From assembly GCA_002508495.1 (NCBI GenBank), contig DANA01000044.1, positions 3,614 to 25,738 of the forward strand: a stretch of 22,125 nucleotides of DNA, given 5' to 3'. The translations under genes were made by a program, and so were the position numbers. This DNA is from Methanoregula sp. UBA276 (GTDB taxonomy: Archaea > Halobacteriota > Methanomicrobia > Methanomicrobiales > Methanospirillaceae). Below are positions 1-8,366 of this stretch, piece after piece (within the stretch, counting starts at the first letter, position 1; the number at the start of each line of letters is the position of its first letter). The notes under the pieces are model-generated. The model saw only the letters and a list, made by a program, of their open reading frames with translations, did no database searches and had not been told where the DNA came from.

Positions 1-618
1 ATCACCCGGCATGACATCAACAATCAGCTAATGGCACTCATGGCATACCTTTCGCTGCTGGCAGATCATGAGAATGATTCCCTGAATGGTGAGTACTGCC
101 GGATCGCGACTGCCGCTGCGGAAAGGATCGCCGCCATGATCCAGTTCACCAGAGAGTACGAGCAGGTCGGCATCCAGACACCCGTATGGTATGATATAAG
201 GACCCTCGTGGATAGAGCCGCAGGGAAGGTCGCTCACGGGAACATCGTGATACAAAACAATCTCGCATCTGGTGTTGAAGTTTTCTCAGATCCCCTGATC
301 GAGAAGGTGATCTCCAACTTAATCGAGAATGCCGTCCGGTATGGTACCACGATCACGACAATCCGCTTCTTGCTCATCGAATGCGAGGGGGGTCGTCTCC
401 TCATCTGTGAGGATGACGGCGATGGCGTGGCCGTGGATGAGAAGGAGAGGATATTCCAGCGGGGGTTTGGAAAGAATACGGGCCTGGGTCTTGCCCTCTC
501 ACGGGAGATCCTTGGGATCACCGGTATTACCATCACCGAGAACGGTGAACCGGGGAGAGGGGCCCGCTTTGAGATGATGATCCCGGACACTGCCTGCCGG
601 ATCGCACCGGACTCCTGA
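1..618 (+). CDS. C-terminal part of a sensor histidine kinase (5' end outside window)
   Basis: The reading frame is open from base 1, so only the last 205 residues of the protein are seen. They form a complete transmitter core: an H-box ITRHDINNQL with the presumed phospho-accepting His at visible residue 4, then a helical dimerisation segment, then a HATPase_c domain. The N-box reads NLIEN at visible residues 106-110, with Glu where most kinases have Asp. The G1 box is EDDGDG and a GLGLALSREI segment follows. The same core ends the two large kinases downstream, so this is very probably a PAS-rich soluble kinase of the same family. By family it autophosphorylates from ATP and passes phosphate to a receiver; the signal and partner are unknown. 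No membrane segment lies in the visible part. Confidence 0.9.
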   Translation: MTRHDINNQLMALMAYLSLLADHENDSLNGEYCRIATAAAERIAAMIQFTREYEQVGIQTPVWYDIRTLVDRAAGKVAHGNIVIQNNLASGVEVFSDPLIEKVISNLIENAVRYGTTITTIRFLLIECEGGRLLICEDDGDGVAVDEKERIFQRGFGKNTGLGLALSREILGITGITITENGEPGRGARFEMMIPDTACRIAPDS

Positions 619-652
619 TTTCACCCATGGGATATCCGCGGGCAAGGGTTTT

Positions 653-659
653 TTTATAT
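653..659 (+). promoter_or_regulatory. TATA box for the kinase gene at 695
   Basis: An AT-only stretch (tttatat) ends a T-rich run about 39 bp before the ATG at 695, which predicts a transcript start near 680 and a short leader. Two overlapping palindromes, cccatggg (624-631) and ggatatcc (630-637), lie just upstream where a regulator could bind; that role is inference. A ggtagg at 681-686 is the only possible ribosome binding site. Confidence 0.5.
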
Positions 660-694
660 GCCATGGGGCGGATCATCTAGGGTAGGAACTGCTG

Positions 695-3600
695 ATGATA
701 TCCGTTCTTTTGGTTGACGATGACCCCGTCCTCCGTGAAACGGCCGGGTCATACCTTGAGAAAAACGGCGGGTTTACCGTACGGGTATCAGCCTCCGCAA
801 CAGCAGCACTTGAAGAGCTGGCGCATACGCCCTGTGACGCCATCGTTTCCGATTACGCCATGCCGGGCATGGACGGGATCGCGTTTTTGCACAAGGTCCG
901 GGAACGCTTCGACAGCATCCCGTTCATCCTCTTTTTCGATACCAGCGATTCCGAAATCGCCATCGGGGCGCTTGAACAAGGCGCCGACTTCTATTGCAGA
1001 AAGGGCGATGATCCAGAGACACGGTTCTTTGAACTTGCGCACCTGATAAAAAAGGCAGTGCAGCGCAGGGAGATCGTGGAGAACCTGCGCAAAAGCGAAG
1101 CAAGTCTCCGCAGTAGTGCCGGGCAGGCCGGGGAGGTGTTGATCATCCTCGACAAGGACATGATCCCGACCTATATATCCCCTTCGTCCCGGTCGGTCAT
1201 CGGCTACGACCCGGAAGAACTGGTGGGAAAAAGCCCGGATTTTGTGAAAAAGACGCTCTTTTCAAAAAACGACCGGGCATTTTCCGATACCCTGAAAAAG
1301 AGCCTTGGCGGAAAGAGTGTTCTCGATCTTCCCCTGCAGATCCACCGCAAGGATGGCAGGCAGGTGCCGGTTACCGTGCATGTCATTCCGGTGATGGTCG
1401 AAGGGATCTTTAGCGGTTGTGAGATGAGTATCCGGGAAACCACGGAGGAGCCCGCGCAAAACGGGGCTTTTGTGGAGAGCGAGAGTACCTTCCGGACCAT
1501 ATTCGAGAACAGCCCGTACCCCATCGCCATCAACAGCATCCCGGGTTCCCGGTTCCTTGCGGTCAACAAAGCTTTTCTTTCGGTGAGCGGTTTTACCGCA
1601 GAAGAGGTCCTGGGAAAAACCCATCTCGATCTCGGGCTGTTAACCCTGGCCGATTCGGCCCGGCTCATTGCCCGCTTCGTCTCATCGGGCAGGCTTGAGA
1701 ATTTCCCGCTGGCGCTGAAAGCAAAAGGCGGGCGGCCGGTACATGTGCTCTTCTCCACCACCCCGATCACGTTCAAAAAACGCCCCGCCGTCCTGACCAT
1801 CACCGTGGAGGTAACCCATCTCCGGCGGGTTGAGGAGGAGTTGATCCAGAAGAACGAGGAACTGAACGCCGCGTTCGAACAGCTCTCTGCAACCGAGGAA
1901 GAACTCCAGTCACGCTTTAACGATCTTGAAGCGAGCGAAGCAAAGTTCCGGGCCCTTGTTGAGAATTCCCTTGATGGCATCCTGATCACCGATTTTGATG
2001 GCAACCTTCTCTTTGCCAACCAGGCGGCAGGAAAGATTGTCGGGGTTGAGGATTACCAGGGCGTAGCAGGAAAACGCAATGTGATGGAGTTCATTGCCCC
2101 GTCCTCCAAGGACGAGGTTCTGTCCGACTTCTCCCGCGTGGCAGGGGGAACCGATTCCTATCTCGCGGTCTATGAGCTCATCACCGGAAACGGGCGCGAG
2201 GTGTGGGTAGAGAGCATCGGGAAGCGGATCCCGTTTGGCAACACAACGGCGATCCTGGTCTGCATCCGCGACGTTACTGAGAGGAGAAAGGCAGAGGCTG
2301 CAATCCGTGAGTCGGAAGCAAAATTTTCAACGGTTTTCCGGAGAAGCCCGGTTGCCCTCACGCTGGTTACGGCGAACGATGGAAAATTTGCCGATGTCAG
2401 TGATACCTTTGTCAGCAACATCGGCTATGTGCGGGAAGATGTCATCGGCAGGACTGCCGAACAGGTCGGCCTGTTTGCGGACATTGCCGATTATTCCCGC
2501 ATGGTGTCGGAGCTCCGGGAAAAACAACGGCTCCAGGGGTATGAGATACGGTGCCGAACCAAGAATGGAGAGATCCGTACCTGCCGGTTCACGTCCGGCA
2601 TCATCATGATGGCCGGTGTCCCCCATATTCTCTCAACCGTTGAGGATATCACCGAGCAGAAAGCAGCGGAATCTGCGGTCAATGCCCTGGTTACCGGGAT
2701 GGCAGAAACGACCGGGAGAGAGTCGCTGGACCAGATTGCCCGGAGTATCCATACCTGGCTGTCTGCCGATTGTGTCATGATTGGTGAGATCCTGCCGGAC
2801 GGGGAGAATGTCCGGGTCCATTCCATGCTGCTCGATGGGGAGATGATACGGGACTATTCCTACAATCTCAAGGGGACCCCCTGTGAAAATGTTCAGGATA
2901 AAGGTTTTTGTAACTACCCCGATGATGCGGCACGTATCTTTCCCGAGAGTAAAGACCTCATAAAATTCCATATCCGGGGATATGCCGGGACTCCGCTGCG
3001 TAACCGGGACGGGCAGGTGATCGGGATCCTGTGCATCCTGACACGAAACCCACTCACGATCTCCGCCTCAACACGGGAGATTATCGACATCATCGCCATT
3101 AAAGCCGCAACAGAGATTGAACGCTTTCGGCTTGAGGATTCCCTGCGCAGGAGCCGGCAGCAGCTCGAAGAAACCATGGACCTTGCCACCATCGCGAACT
3201 GGGAATGCGATGTTACGACCGGCATGTTCACGTTCAACGACCGGTTCTACTCGCTCTACGGTACATCCGCGGAACGCGAAGGCGGGTACCTGATGCCGGC
3301 AGAGATCTATGCACGCGAGTTCATTCCCCCGGAGGAACGCAGCATCGTTTTTGAAGAGACCAAAAAAGCGCTGGCGACTGCCGATCCTGACTATGTCTCC
3401 CACGTCGAGCACCGGATTATCCGCCGGGACGGGGAGATCCGGCACATCATCGTGCGGATCGCCGTAACCAAGGACGGACGGGGACGGACGATCCGGACCC
3501 GCGGCGCGAACCAGGACATCACGACTCGGAAACGTGCCGAGATTGCACTCCGCGAGAGCGAGGGCAAGCTGCGCCGGATCACCGACCATGCCCCGGACAT

Positions 3601-4993
3601 GATCTTCCGCATGTCGCTTCCCGACCGGCGCTTCGAGTATGTCAGTCCCGCGTCGGTTGCGCTGACCGGGTTTTCTCCCGAAGAGTATTACGCGGATCCC
3701 CAAACCCTCTTCCGGCAGGTCCACCCCAAATGGAAAGAATACATTGAAACACAGTGGAACACCCTGCGGGAAACAACCGTTCCCCCCGCTTTTGAGTTCC
3801 AGATAATCGACCGGGCTAAAAAGACGCGGTGGTTCAACCAGCGCAACATGCTCATCACCGATGACCGGGGCAATGCCGTGGCAATCGAGGGGATCGTCAC
3901 CGATGTCACCCGGCAGAAGGAGACCGAGATCGAACTGCGGAGAAATGAACAGCGGTCGCTTGCAGTCAGCGAGAATGCCGGGTCATGGATCTGGGAGGTT
4001 GCCCCGGACGGGCTGTACCGGTACTCGAGCCCGGCAGTTGAGACGATCCTCGGGTACCGGCCCGACGAACTTGTGGGAAAAAAGCACTTCTACGACCTGT
4101 TCGATCCGGACATGCGGGAGGACCACGAAGAGGCCGCCCGTGCAGCATTCAATAAAAGAGAGCCGTTCAAGAACTTCATCAATCTCAACACGCACCGGAA
4201 CGGGAACGCGGTCATCCTCAACACCAGCGGCACGCCGCTCTTTGACGAGGACGGGAATTTCGCCGGGTACTGCGGGGTTGACGAGGATATTACCGAACGC
4301 AGGAAATCCGAAGAAGCGCTCCGCAGGACCAACCACCAGCTCAGCCTTCTTACCAGCATCACCCGTCACGACATCCTCAACAATATCACCTCCATGCTCG
4401 GGTATCTCACCTTTGCAGAGCGGAAACAGACCGACCCGTCCGCCTTAGAGCTTTTTGCAAAAATTCGTGAGATCATCACAACCGTGCGTACCCAGATCGA
4501 GTTCACCCGGATCTACCAGACCATCGGTTCTCACGAACCACAATGGTTCAGTCTCGAATCGATCCTTGCCCTCACCTATGTCCCGGTCACCATATCGCTC
4601 CAGACCGACCTGCAGGGATATTCCATCTATGCCGACCCGATGCTGGAGAAAGTATTCTTCAACCTTCTTGACAACTCGGTCCGGCACGGGGAACGGGTAA
4701 CCGCGATCCGGATAACCGCCCGCATCTTTGGCAGCGATCTCGTTATTGTCTGGGAAGATAACGGCATCGGGATTCCGGAAGAAGACAAAGAGCGGATCTT
4801 CGAGCGGGGTTACGGGAAGAATTCCGGCCTCGGCCTCTTCCTCGTGCGGGAGGTGCTCTCCCTGACCGGGATAACGATCAGCGAGACCGGGACACCGGGG
4901 ACCGGGGCACGGTTCGAGATCACCGTGCCGAAAGGAACATACCGGCGTACGCCGGCGGGAGGAGGACCCAGTATATCGTCCTCCCACCCGTAA
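695..4993 (+). CDS. Receiver-7xPAS-GAF hybrid sensor histidine kinase, 1432 aa
   Basis: This is a very large soluble signalling protein with no membrane segment seen. The order is: receiver domain at residues 1-125 (acidic pocket D8-D10, phospho-acceptor D53, Lys103); PAS domains at about 135-255, 262-385, 414-530 and 540-660, with a coiled coil before the third; a GAF-like domain at about 662-815; PAS domains at about 822-945, 955-1080 and 1084-1205; then the transmitter with H-box His1225, N-box NLLDN at 1323-1327 and G1 box EDNGIG at 1354-1359. Putting the receiver at the N-terminus is common in methanogen PAS kinases. The receiver is odd: the switch Thr/Ser after strand 4 is Phe81, while the neighbouring kinase at 5194 has Thr82 there. 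The kinase core matches those of the genes on either side, suggesting local duplication. Ligands and phosphate partners cannot be read from sequence. Confidence 0.93.
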   Translation: MISVLLVDDDPVLRETAGSYLEKNGGFTVRVSASATAALEELAHTPCDAIVSDYAMPGMDGIAFLHKVRERFDSIPFILFFDTSDSEIAIGALEQGADFYCRKGDDPETRFFELAHLIKKAVQRREIVENLRKSEASLRSSAGQAGEVLIILDKDMIPTYISPSSRSVIGYDPEELVGKSPDFVKKTLFSKNDRAFSDTLKKSLGGKSVLDLPLQIHRKDGRQVPVTVHVIPVMVEGIFSGCEMSIRETTEEPAQNGAFVESESTFRTIFENSPYPIAINSIPGSRFLAVNKAFLSVSGFTAEEVLGKTHLDLGLLTLADSARLIARFVSSGRLENFPLALKAKGGRPVHVLFSTTPITFKKRPAVLTITVEVTHLRRVEEELIQKNEELNAAFEQLSATEEELQSRFNDLEASEAKFRALVENSLDGILITDFDGNLLFANQAAGKIVGVEDYQGVAGKRNVMEFIAPSSKDEVLSDFSRVAGGTDSYLAVYELITGNGREVWVESIGKRIPFGNTTAILVCIRDVTERRKAEAAIRESEAKFSTVFRRSPVALTLVTANDGKFADVSDTFVSNIGYVREDVIGRTAEQVGLFADIADYSRMVSELREKQRLQGYEIRCRTKNGEIRTCRFTSGIIMMAGVPHILSTVEDITEQKAAESAVNALVTGMAETTGRESLDQIARSIHTWLSADCVMIGEILPDGENVRVHSMLLDGEMIRDYSYNLKGTPCENVQDKGFCNYPDDAARIFPESKDLIKFHIRGYAGTPLRNRDGQVIGILCILTRNPLTISASTREIIDIIAIKAATEIERFRLEDSLRRSRQQLEETMDLATIANWECDVTTGMFTFNDRFYSLYGTSAEREGGYLMPAEIYAREFIPPEERSIVFEETKKALATADPDYVSHVEHRIIRRDGEIRHIIVRIAVTKDGRGRTIRTRGANQDITTRKRAEIALRESEGKLRRITDHAPDMIFRMSLPDRRFEYVSPASVALTGFSPEEYYADPQTLFRQVHPKWKEYIETQWNTLRETTVPPAFEFQIIDRAKKTRWFNQRNMLITDDRGNAVAIEGIVTDVTRQKETEIELRRNEQRSLAVSENAGSWIWEVAPDGLYRYSSPAVETILGYRPDELVGKKHFYDLFDPDMREDHEEAARAAFNKREPFKNFINLNTHRNGNAVILNTSGTPLFDEDGNFAGYCGVDEDITERRKSEEALRRTNHQLSLLTSITRHDILNNITSMLGYLTFAERKQTDPSALELFAKIREIITTVRTQIEFTRIYQTIGSHEPQWFSLESILALTYVPVTISLQTDLQGYSIYADPMLEKVFFNLLDNSVRHGERVTAIRITARIFGSDLVIVWEDNGIGIPEEDKERIFERGYGKNSGLGLFLVREVLSLTGITISETGTPGTGARFEITVPKGTYRRTPAGGGPSISSSHP

Positions 4994-5001
4994 CGGTCCT
5001 C

Positions 5002-5008
5002 TTTTTTT
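5002..5008 (+). terminator. T7 tract after the kinase gene ending at 4993
   Basis: Seven T residues begin nine bases after the stop codon. Archaeal RNA polymerase terminates at such U-tracts without needing a hairpin, so this is a likely first termination site. Confidence 0.5.
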
Positions 5009-5071
5009 AAGGGAACGGGAGAAGCAGAACGTATTCCTGCAATTTTTTTGTGACTGATCCGGCATGCAGGC

Positions 5072-5103
5072 CCGGGCGATATGGGGGCCCGGCTCCTTTT
5101 TTT
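5072..5103 (+). terminator. GC hairpin followed by T7
   Basis: Arms ccgggc (5072-5077) and gcccgg (5087-5092) pair perfectly across a 9-nt loop. A run of seven T residues follows at 5097-5103. This is the shape of an intrinsic terminator and would back up the T-tract at 5002-5008 before the next kinase promoter. Confidence 0.5.
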
Positions 5104-5116
5104 CTCGTTCAGCCGT

Positions 5117-5137
5117 GGGAGATCGCGCAAATCTCCC
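5117..5137. repeat. 7-bp perfect inverted repeat beside the next TATA box
   Basis: The arms gggagat (5117-5123) and atctccc (5131-5137) are separated by 7 nt. The repeat ends 6 bp before the TATA box at 5144-5151, in the position where TFB contacts promoter DNA. It is therefore a candidate operator for the following kinase gene. It is not followed by a T-run, which argues against a terminator. The operator role is inference. Confidence 0.4.
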
Positions 5138-5143
5138 GTATTC

Positions 5144-5151
5144 TTTAAATA
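5144..5151 (+). promoter_or_regulatory. TATA box for the kinase gene starting at 5194
   Basis: The sequence tttaaata is a near-ideal archaeal TATA box. It predicts a transcript start near 5173. That is downstream of the TTG at 5155 opening the longest frame and 20 bases before the ATG at 5194, so it decides the start in favour of 5194. Confidence 0.65.
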
Positions 5152-5193
5152 TTATTGAACGCTTTGGTAGATCATTCGGGTGCCCAAAGCGTT

Positions 5194-8100
5194 ATGACCG
5201 TTTCCGTCCTCTATGTTGACGATGAGCCAGACCTCCTCGAACTCGCCCAGATTTTTTTAGAGCAGCAGGGAGACTTCCACGTAGGTGTGTCGACTTCCGC
5301 ATCGGCCATGCTCAGATTGCCGTTAAACCTCACGTATGATATCATCGTCTCCGACTACCAGATGCCGGAGATGGACGGCCTTGCATTCTTAAAAGGGGTC
5401 CGGGAACGGTTCGGGGACATCCCGTTTATCCTCTTCACCGGCAGGGGGCGCGAAGAGGTTGTCATCGAGGCGCTCAACAACGGGGCGGATTTTTATATCC
5501 AGAAGGGTGGCGACCCGGCCGCCCAGTTCGCTGAACTGACCAACAAGATCCGGTATGCTGTATCGCGGAGAAAGGCTGAACGGGAGCTGTGCAAGATCAA
5601 TGACGAGATCAAAACTGCCTACGACCAGATCACGGCATCCGAGGAGGAACTGCGGGGCCAGTTTGAGGAGCTGGAGCGGAGCGAGAACCGTATCCGCGTG
5701 AGCGAGGAGAAGTTTCGCACACTGTTCGAACAGAGCCACGATGCCCTCATCCTCTCAACCCGCACGCGGGCACTGGACTGCAACAGCCAGGCGCTGAAAC
5801 TGTTCGGTTATGACGTAAAAGATGAGTTCCTGGAAACACTGCCCTCCAGCCTCTCCCCCCGGTTCCAGCCGGACGGGAAAGAATCGGCAGATTCTGCAGC
5901 ATCCCATGTTGAGAAAGTATTCCGCGAGGGAAGAGACCAGTTCACGTGGCTTCACGCCAGAAAGGACGGCAGCACATTCCTTGCCGAGGTCCTGCTCTCG
6001 GCTTTTGAGATGGACAACCAGACCGTCCTCTTGTCATCGTTACGGGATATTACTGAACGCAACCGGCTGGATGAGGAACTCCGCCTTCTGAAGATCTCCG
6101 TTGACAGCGCGTATGACGAGGTCTTCTGGATGGGGATGGATGCAGGGATCCGGTACGTCAACGAGGCCGCCTGTATAAAGACCGGCTATACTGAAGAAGA
6201 ACTGCAGAAGATGAAGATCTTCGAGCTGGACCCGGACTTCGATCCGGCCCGGTGGGAATGGTCAATTGCCGACCTGCGGAAGAACAAAAAGCAGTTCTTC
6301 CAGACCCGGCACCGGCGAAAAGACGGGGTCATTCTCGATGTCGAGATAAGTACGGTGTATGTCGTGCGGGGCAGGGATGAATACGCGTTCTGCTTTGTCC
6401 GGGACATAACCGCAAAGAAGCAGGCAGAGGAGCTGCTCCGCGAAAGCGAGGAAAAGTACCGGACTTTGGTCGAGAACGCCAACGAGGTCATCGCGATCGT
6501 CCAGGACTGGCGGCTCGTTTTTGTCAACAAAAAAGGGGCAGATCTGCTTGGCAAGACGGTGGAAGAGATCACCGGCAAATACTTCATTGATTTTATCTGG
6601 CCGGAAGACCGCGAGAGGATGCAGGAGCGCCACCGCGATCGCATTGCGGGAAAACAGGCCCCGGACTCGTACGATTTCCGGGTCAATGGTGCCAAAAACC
6701 GGCCGATCTGGGTCATGAACTCGATGACCGACATCACGTGGAAAGGAAGGCCCGCCTCGTTAAACCTGATGACCGATATCAGCGGGCGCAAGGAGGCAGA
6801 GGACCGGCTGCGCGAGAGCGAGGAGAAATTCCGGCGGTTGATCGAAGGGGCACCGGATGCCATCTACATCGGTGTGGACTGGAAGTTCGTGTTCCTGAAC
6901 CGGGCAGCGGTCAGGCTTTTTGGGGCATCCTCTGCCGAACAACTGATCGGCACCCCGTTCATGGACCTTATTCATCCCAGCTTCCACGATATCATCCGGG
7001 ACCGGGTCCACCAGCTTTATGATGAAAAGGCACCGGTGCCAATACTCGAGGAGGTCTATCTCCGCCTTGACGGCACCGAGTTCGATGCCGAGGTATCGTC
7101 AGTGCCGTTTATCTTTGACGGCATGAACGGGGCAGTTGTCTTTGTCCGGGACATCACCGACCGGAAACGCGCCGAGCAGGAGAGGCGGCAGAGCGATGAG
7201 AAGTACCGCTACATCCTGGAGAACCTGCAGGATGCCTATATCCAGACCGACCGCGACATGAACATCATCCTTGTAAGTCCGTCGGCAGCCCGCGTATTCG
7301 GGTACGAGTCCTCCGACGAGATGCTGGGCATGCCGGTTGCTGATTTTTACCATAATGCCGACCTGCGGGACACGATACAATCGACCATCAGGGAGAAGGG
7401 GAAAGTTACCGATTTCATCAGCGTTGTCGTGAGGAACGATGGCAGCACGTTCTGGGGTTCGATCAATGCCCAGTTTACGTATAACGATGCCGGGGAAATT
7501 TCCGGTATTGAAGCCATCATCCGGGACATAACCGAAAGAAAGACCATGGAGCAGGCTATAGGTGAGGCAAACCGGAAACTGAACCTGCTGAGCAGCATCA
7601 CCCGGCATGATATCGTGAACCAGCTGACCATGTTAAAAGGATACACCCAGCTGGCGGTGATGAAAAATTCCGATCCGGTGGTGGGAGACTTTCTTACAAA
7701 GATCGAGCGATCGGCCGATGGGATCAACCACCAGATCGCGTTTACCAAGACGTACCAGGAACTGGGAGTCCAGTCGCCGTCCTGGTTCCGGCTCGATGCC
7801 CTTATCGCGGCAACAGAGGCTCCCGAGATCCAGATCTCTGACACCTGCCGGAATACCGAGATCTTTTCTGACCCGATGATCGAGCGCGTCTTTTTCAATC
7901 TCGTGGATAATGCACACCGGCATGGCGGGAACGTGACTACGATCGCGATCCGCTGCGAGCAGGCAGCAGAGGACCTGGTGATCATCATCGAGGATAACGG
8001 CGTCGGGATTGCCCCGGAAGAGAAAGAGAAAATCTTCAACAAGGGATACGGCAAAGGTTCGGGTTTCGGCCTCTTTTTAGCCCGGGAGATCCTTGCGATC

Positions 8101-8199
8101 ACGGAGATCACAATCCGGGAGACCGGGTATTCCGGGATCGGGGCCCGGTTCGAGATCACCGTGCCGGCCAACCGGTGGCGGGCAATAAAAGACCAGTAA
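5194..8199 (+). CDS. Receiver-5xPAS hybrid sensor histidine kinase, 1001 aa
   Basis: This soluble kinase is built like its upstream neighbour. A receiver domain fills residues 1-125 (D9, D10, phospho-acceptor D54, switch Thr82, Lys104), so unlike the neighbour its receiver is canonical. A coiled-coil linker leads into five PAS domains at about 170-290, 292-415, 418-530, 542-655 and 667-785. The transmitter has H-box His805 in ITRHDIVNQL, N-box NLVDN at 902-906 and G1 box EDNGVG at 933-938. The frame is open from a TTG at 5155, but that codon overlaps the promoter, and the ATG at 5194 gives a receiver starting MTVSVLYVDDEP, matching the neighbour's MISVLLVDDDP. The PAS domains probably sense redox state or small ligands. 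No conserved cofactor residues were identified, so the signal remains unknown. Confidence 0.93.
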   Translation: MTVSVLYVDDEPDLLELAQIFLEQQGDFHVGVSTSASAMLRLPLNLTYDIIVSDYQMPEMDGLAFLKGVRERFGDIPFILFTGRGREEVVIEALNNGADFYIQKGGDPAAQFAELTNKIRYAVSRRKAERELCKINDEIKTAYDQITASEEELRGQFEELERSENRIRVSEEKFRTLFEQSHDALILSTRTRALDCNSQALKLFGYDVKDEFLETLPSSLSPRFQPDGKESADSAASHVEKVFREGRDQFTWLHARKDGSTFLAEVLLSAFEMDNQTVLLSSLRDITERNRLDEELRLLKISVDSAYDEVFWMGMDAGIRYVNEAACIKTGYTEEELQKMKIFELDPDFDPARWEWSIADLRKNKKQFFQTRHRRKDGVILDVEISTVYVVRGRDEYAFCFVRDITAKKQAEELLRESEEKYRTLVENANEVIAIVQDWRLVFVNKKGADLLGKTVEEITGKYFIDFIWPEDRERMQERHRDRIAGKQAPDSYDFRVNGAKNRPIWVMNSMTDITWKGRPASLNLMTDISGRKEAEDRLRESEEKFRRLIEGAPDAIYIGVDWKFVFLNRAAVRLFGASSAEQLIGTPFMDLIHPSFHDIIRDRVHQLYDEKAPVPILEEVYLRLDGTEFDAEVSSVPFIFDGMNGAVVFVRDITDRKRAEQERRQSDEKYRYILENLQDAYIQTDRDMNIILVSPSAARVFGYESSDEMLGMPVADFYHNADLRDTIQSTIREKGKVTDFISVVVRNDGSTFWGSINAQFTYNDAGEISGIEAIIRDITERKTMEQAIGEANRKLNLLSSITRHDIVNQLTMLKGYTQLAVMKNSDPVVGDFLTKIERSADGINHQIAFTKTYQELGVQSPSWFRLDALIAATEAPEIQISDTCRNTEIFSDPMIERVFFNLVDNAHRHGGNVTTIAIRCEQAAEDLVIIIEDNGVGIAPEEKEKIFNKGYGKGSGFGLFLAREILAITEITIRETGYSGIGARFEITVPANRWRAIKDQ

Positions 8200-8209
8200 C
8201 CCGGGCCGG

Positions 8210-8217
8210 TTTTTTTT
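8210..8217 (+). terminator. T8 tract after the third kinase gene
   Basis: Eight T residues start 11 bases after the stop codon, preceded by a GC-rich stretch. This is a likely U-tract terminator. Confidence 0.55.
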
Positions 8218-8366
8218 GCACGGGTTGTCACTCACCAGACCGGACAACGTCACGATTGGACCATTTTTCCAATGGAAGAACAGGAAAGCATATCACGGAA
8301 TGCTCCATATTTTAAAAGAAATATTTTAGGGAAATTTCCTGTGTTTTTTCTTTGGAGAGATCGTGA
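8218..8366 (+). promoter_or_regulatory. Intergenic region with TATA-like boxes and small inverted repeats
   Basis: Two AT-rich candidates for a TATA box, atattttaaaag (8308-8319) and aaatatttta (8319-8328), lie 40-60 bp before the ATG at 8367. A clear Shine-Dalgarno sequence, ggagag (8354-8359), sits 7 bases before that ATG. Two 6-bp inverted repeats are also present: gttgtc/gacaac (8224-8229, 8243-8248) and attgga/tccaat (8255-8260, 8268-8273). Confidence 0.45.

Noticed and set aside
3861..4448. Long alternative-frame reading frames inside the kinase and methyltransferase genes
   Set aside because: They are Arg/Pro/Ser-rich shadows of GC-rich coding sequence, without ribosome sites or recognisable domains, while the real frames have clear domains.
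5155..5193. Extension of the third kinase to the TTG at 5155
   Set aside because: The TTG directly follows the TATA box and would lie upstream of the predicted transcript start; the receiver domain aligns from the ATG at 5194.
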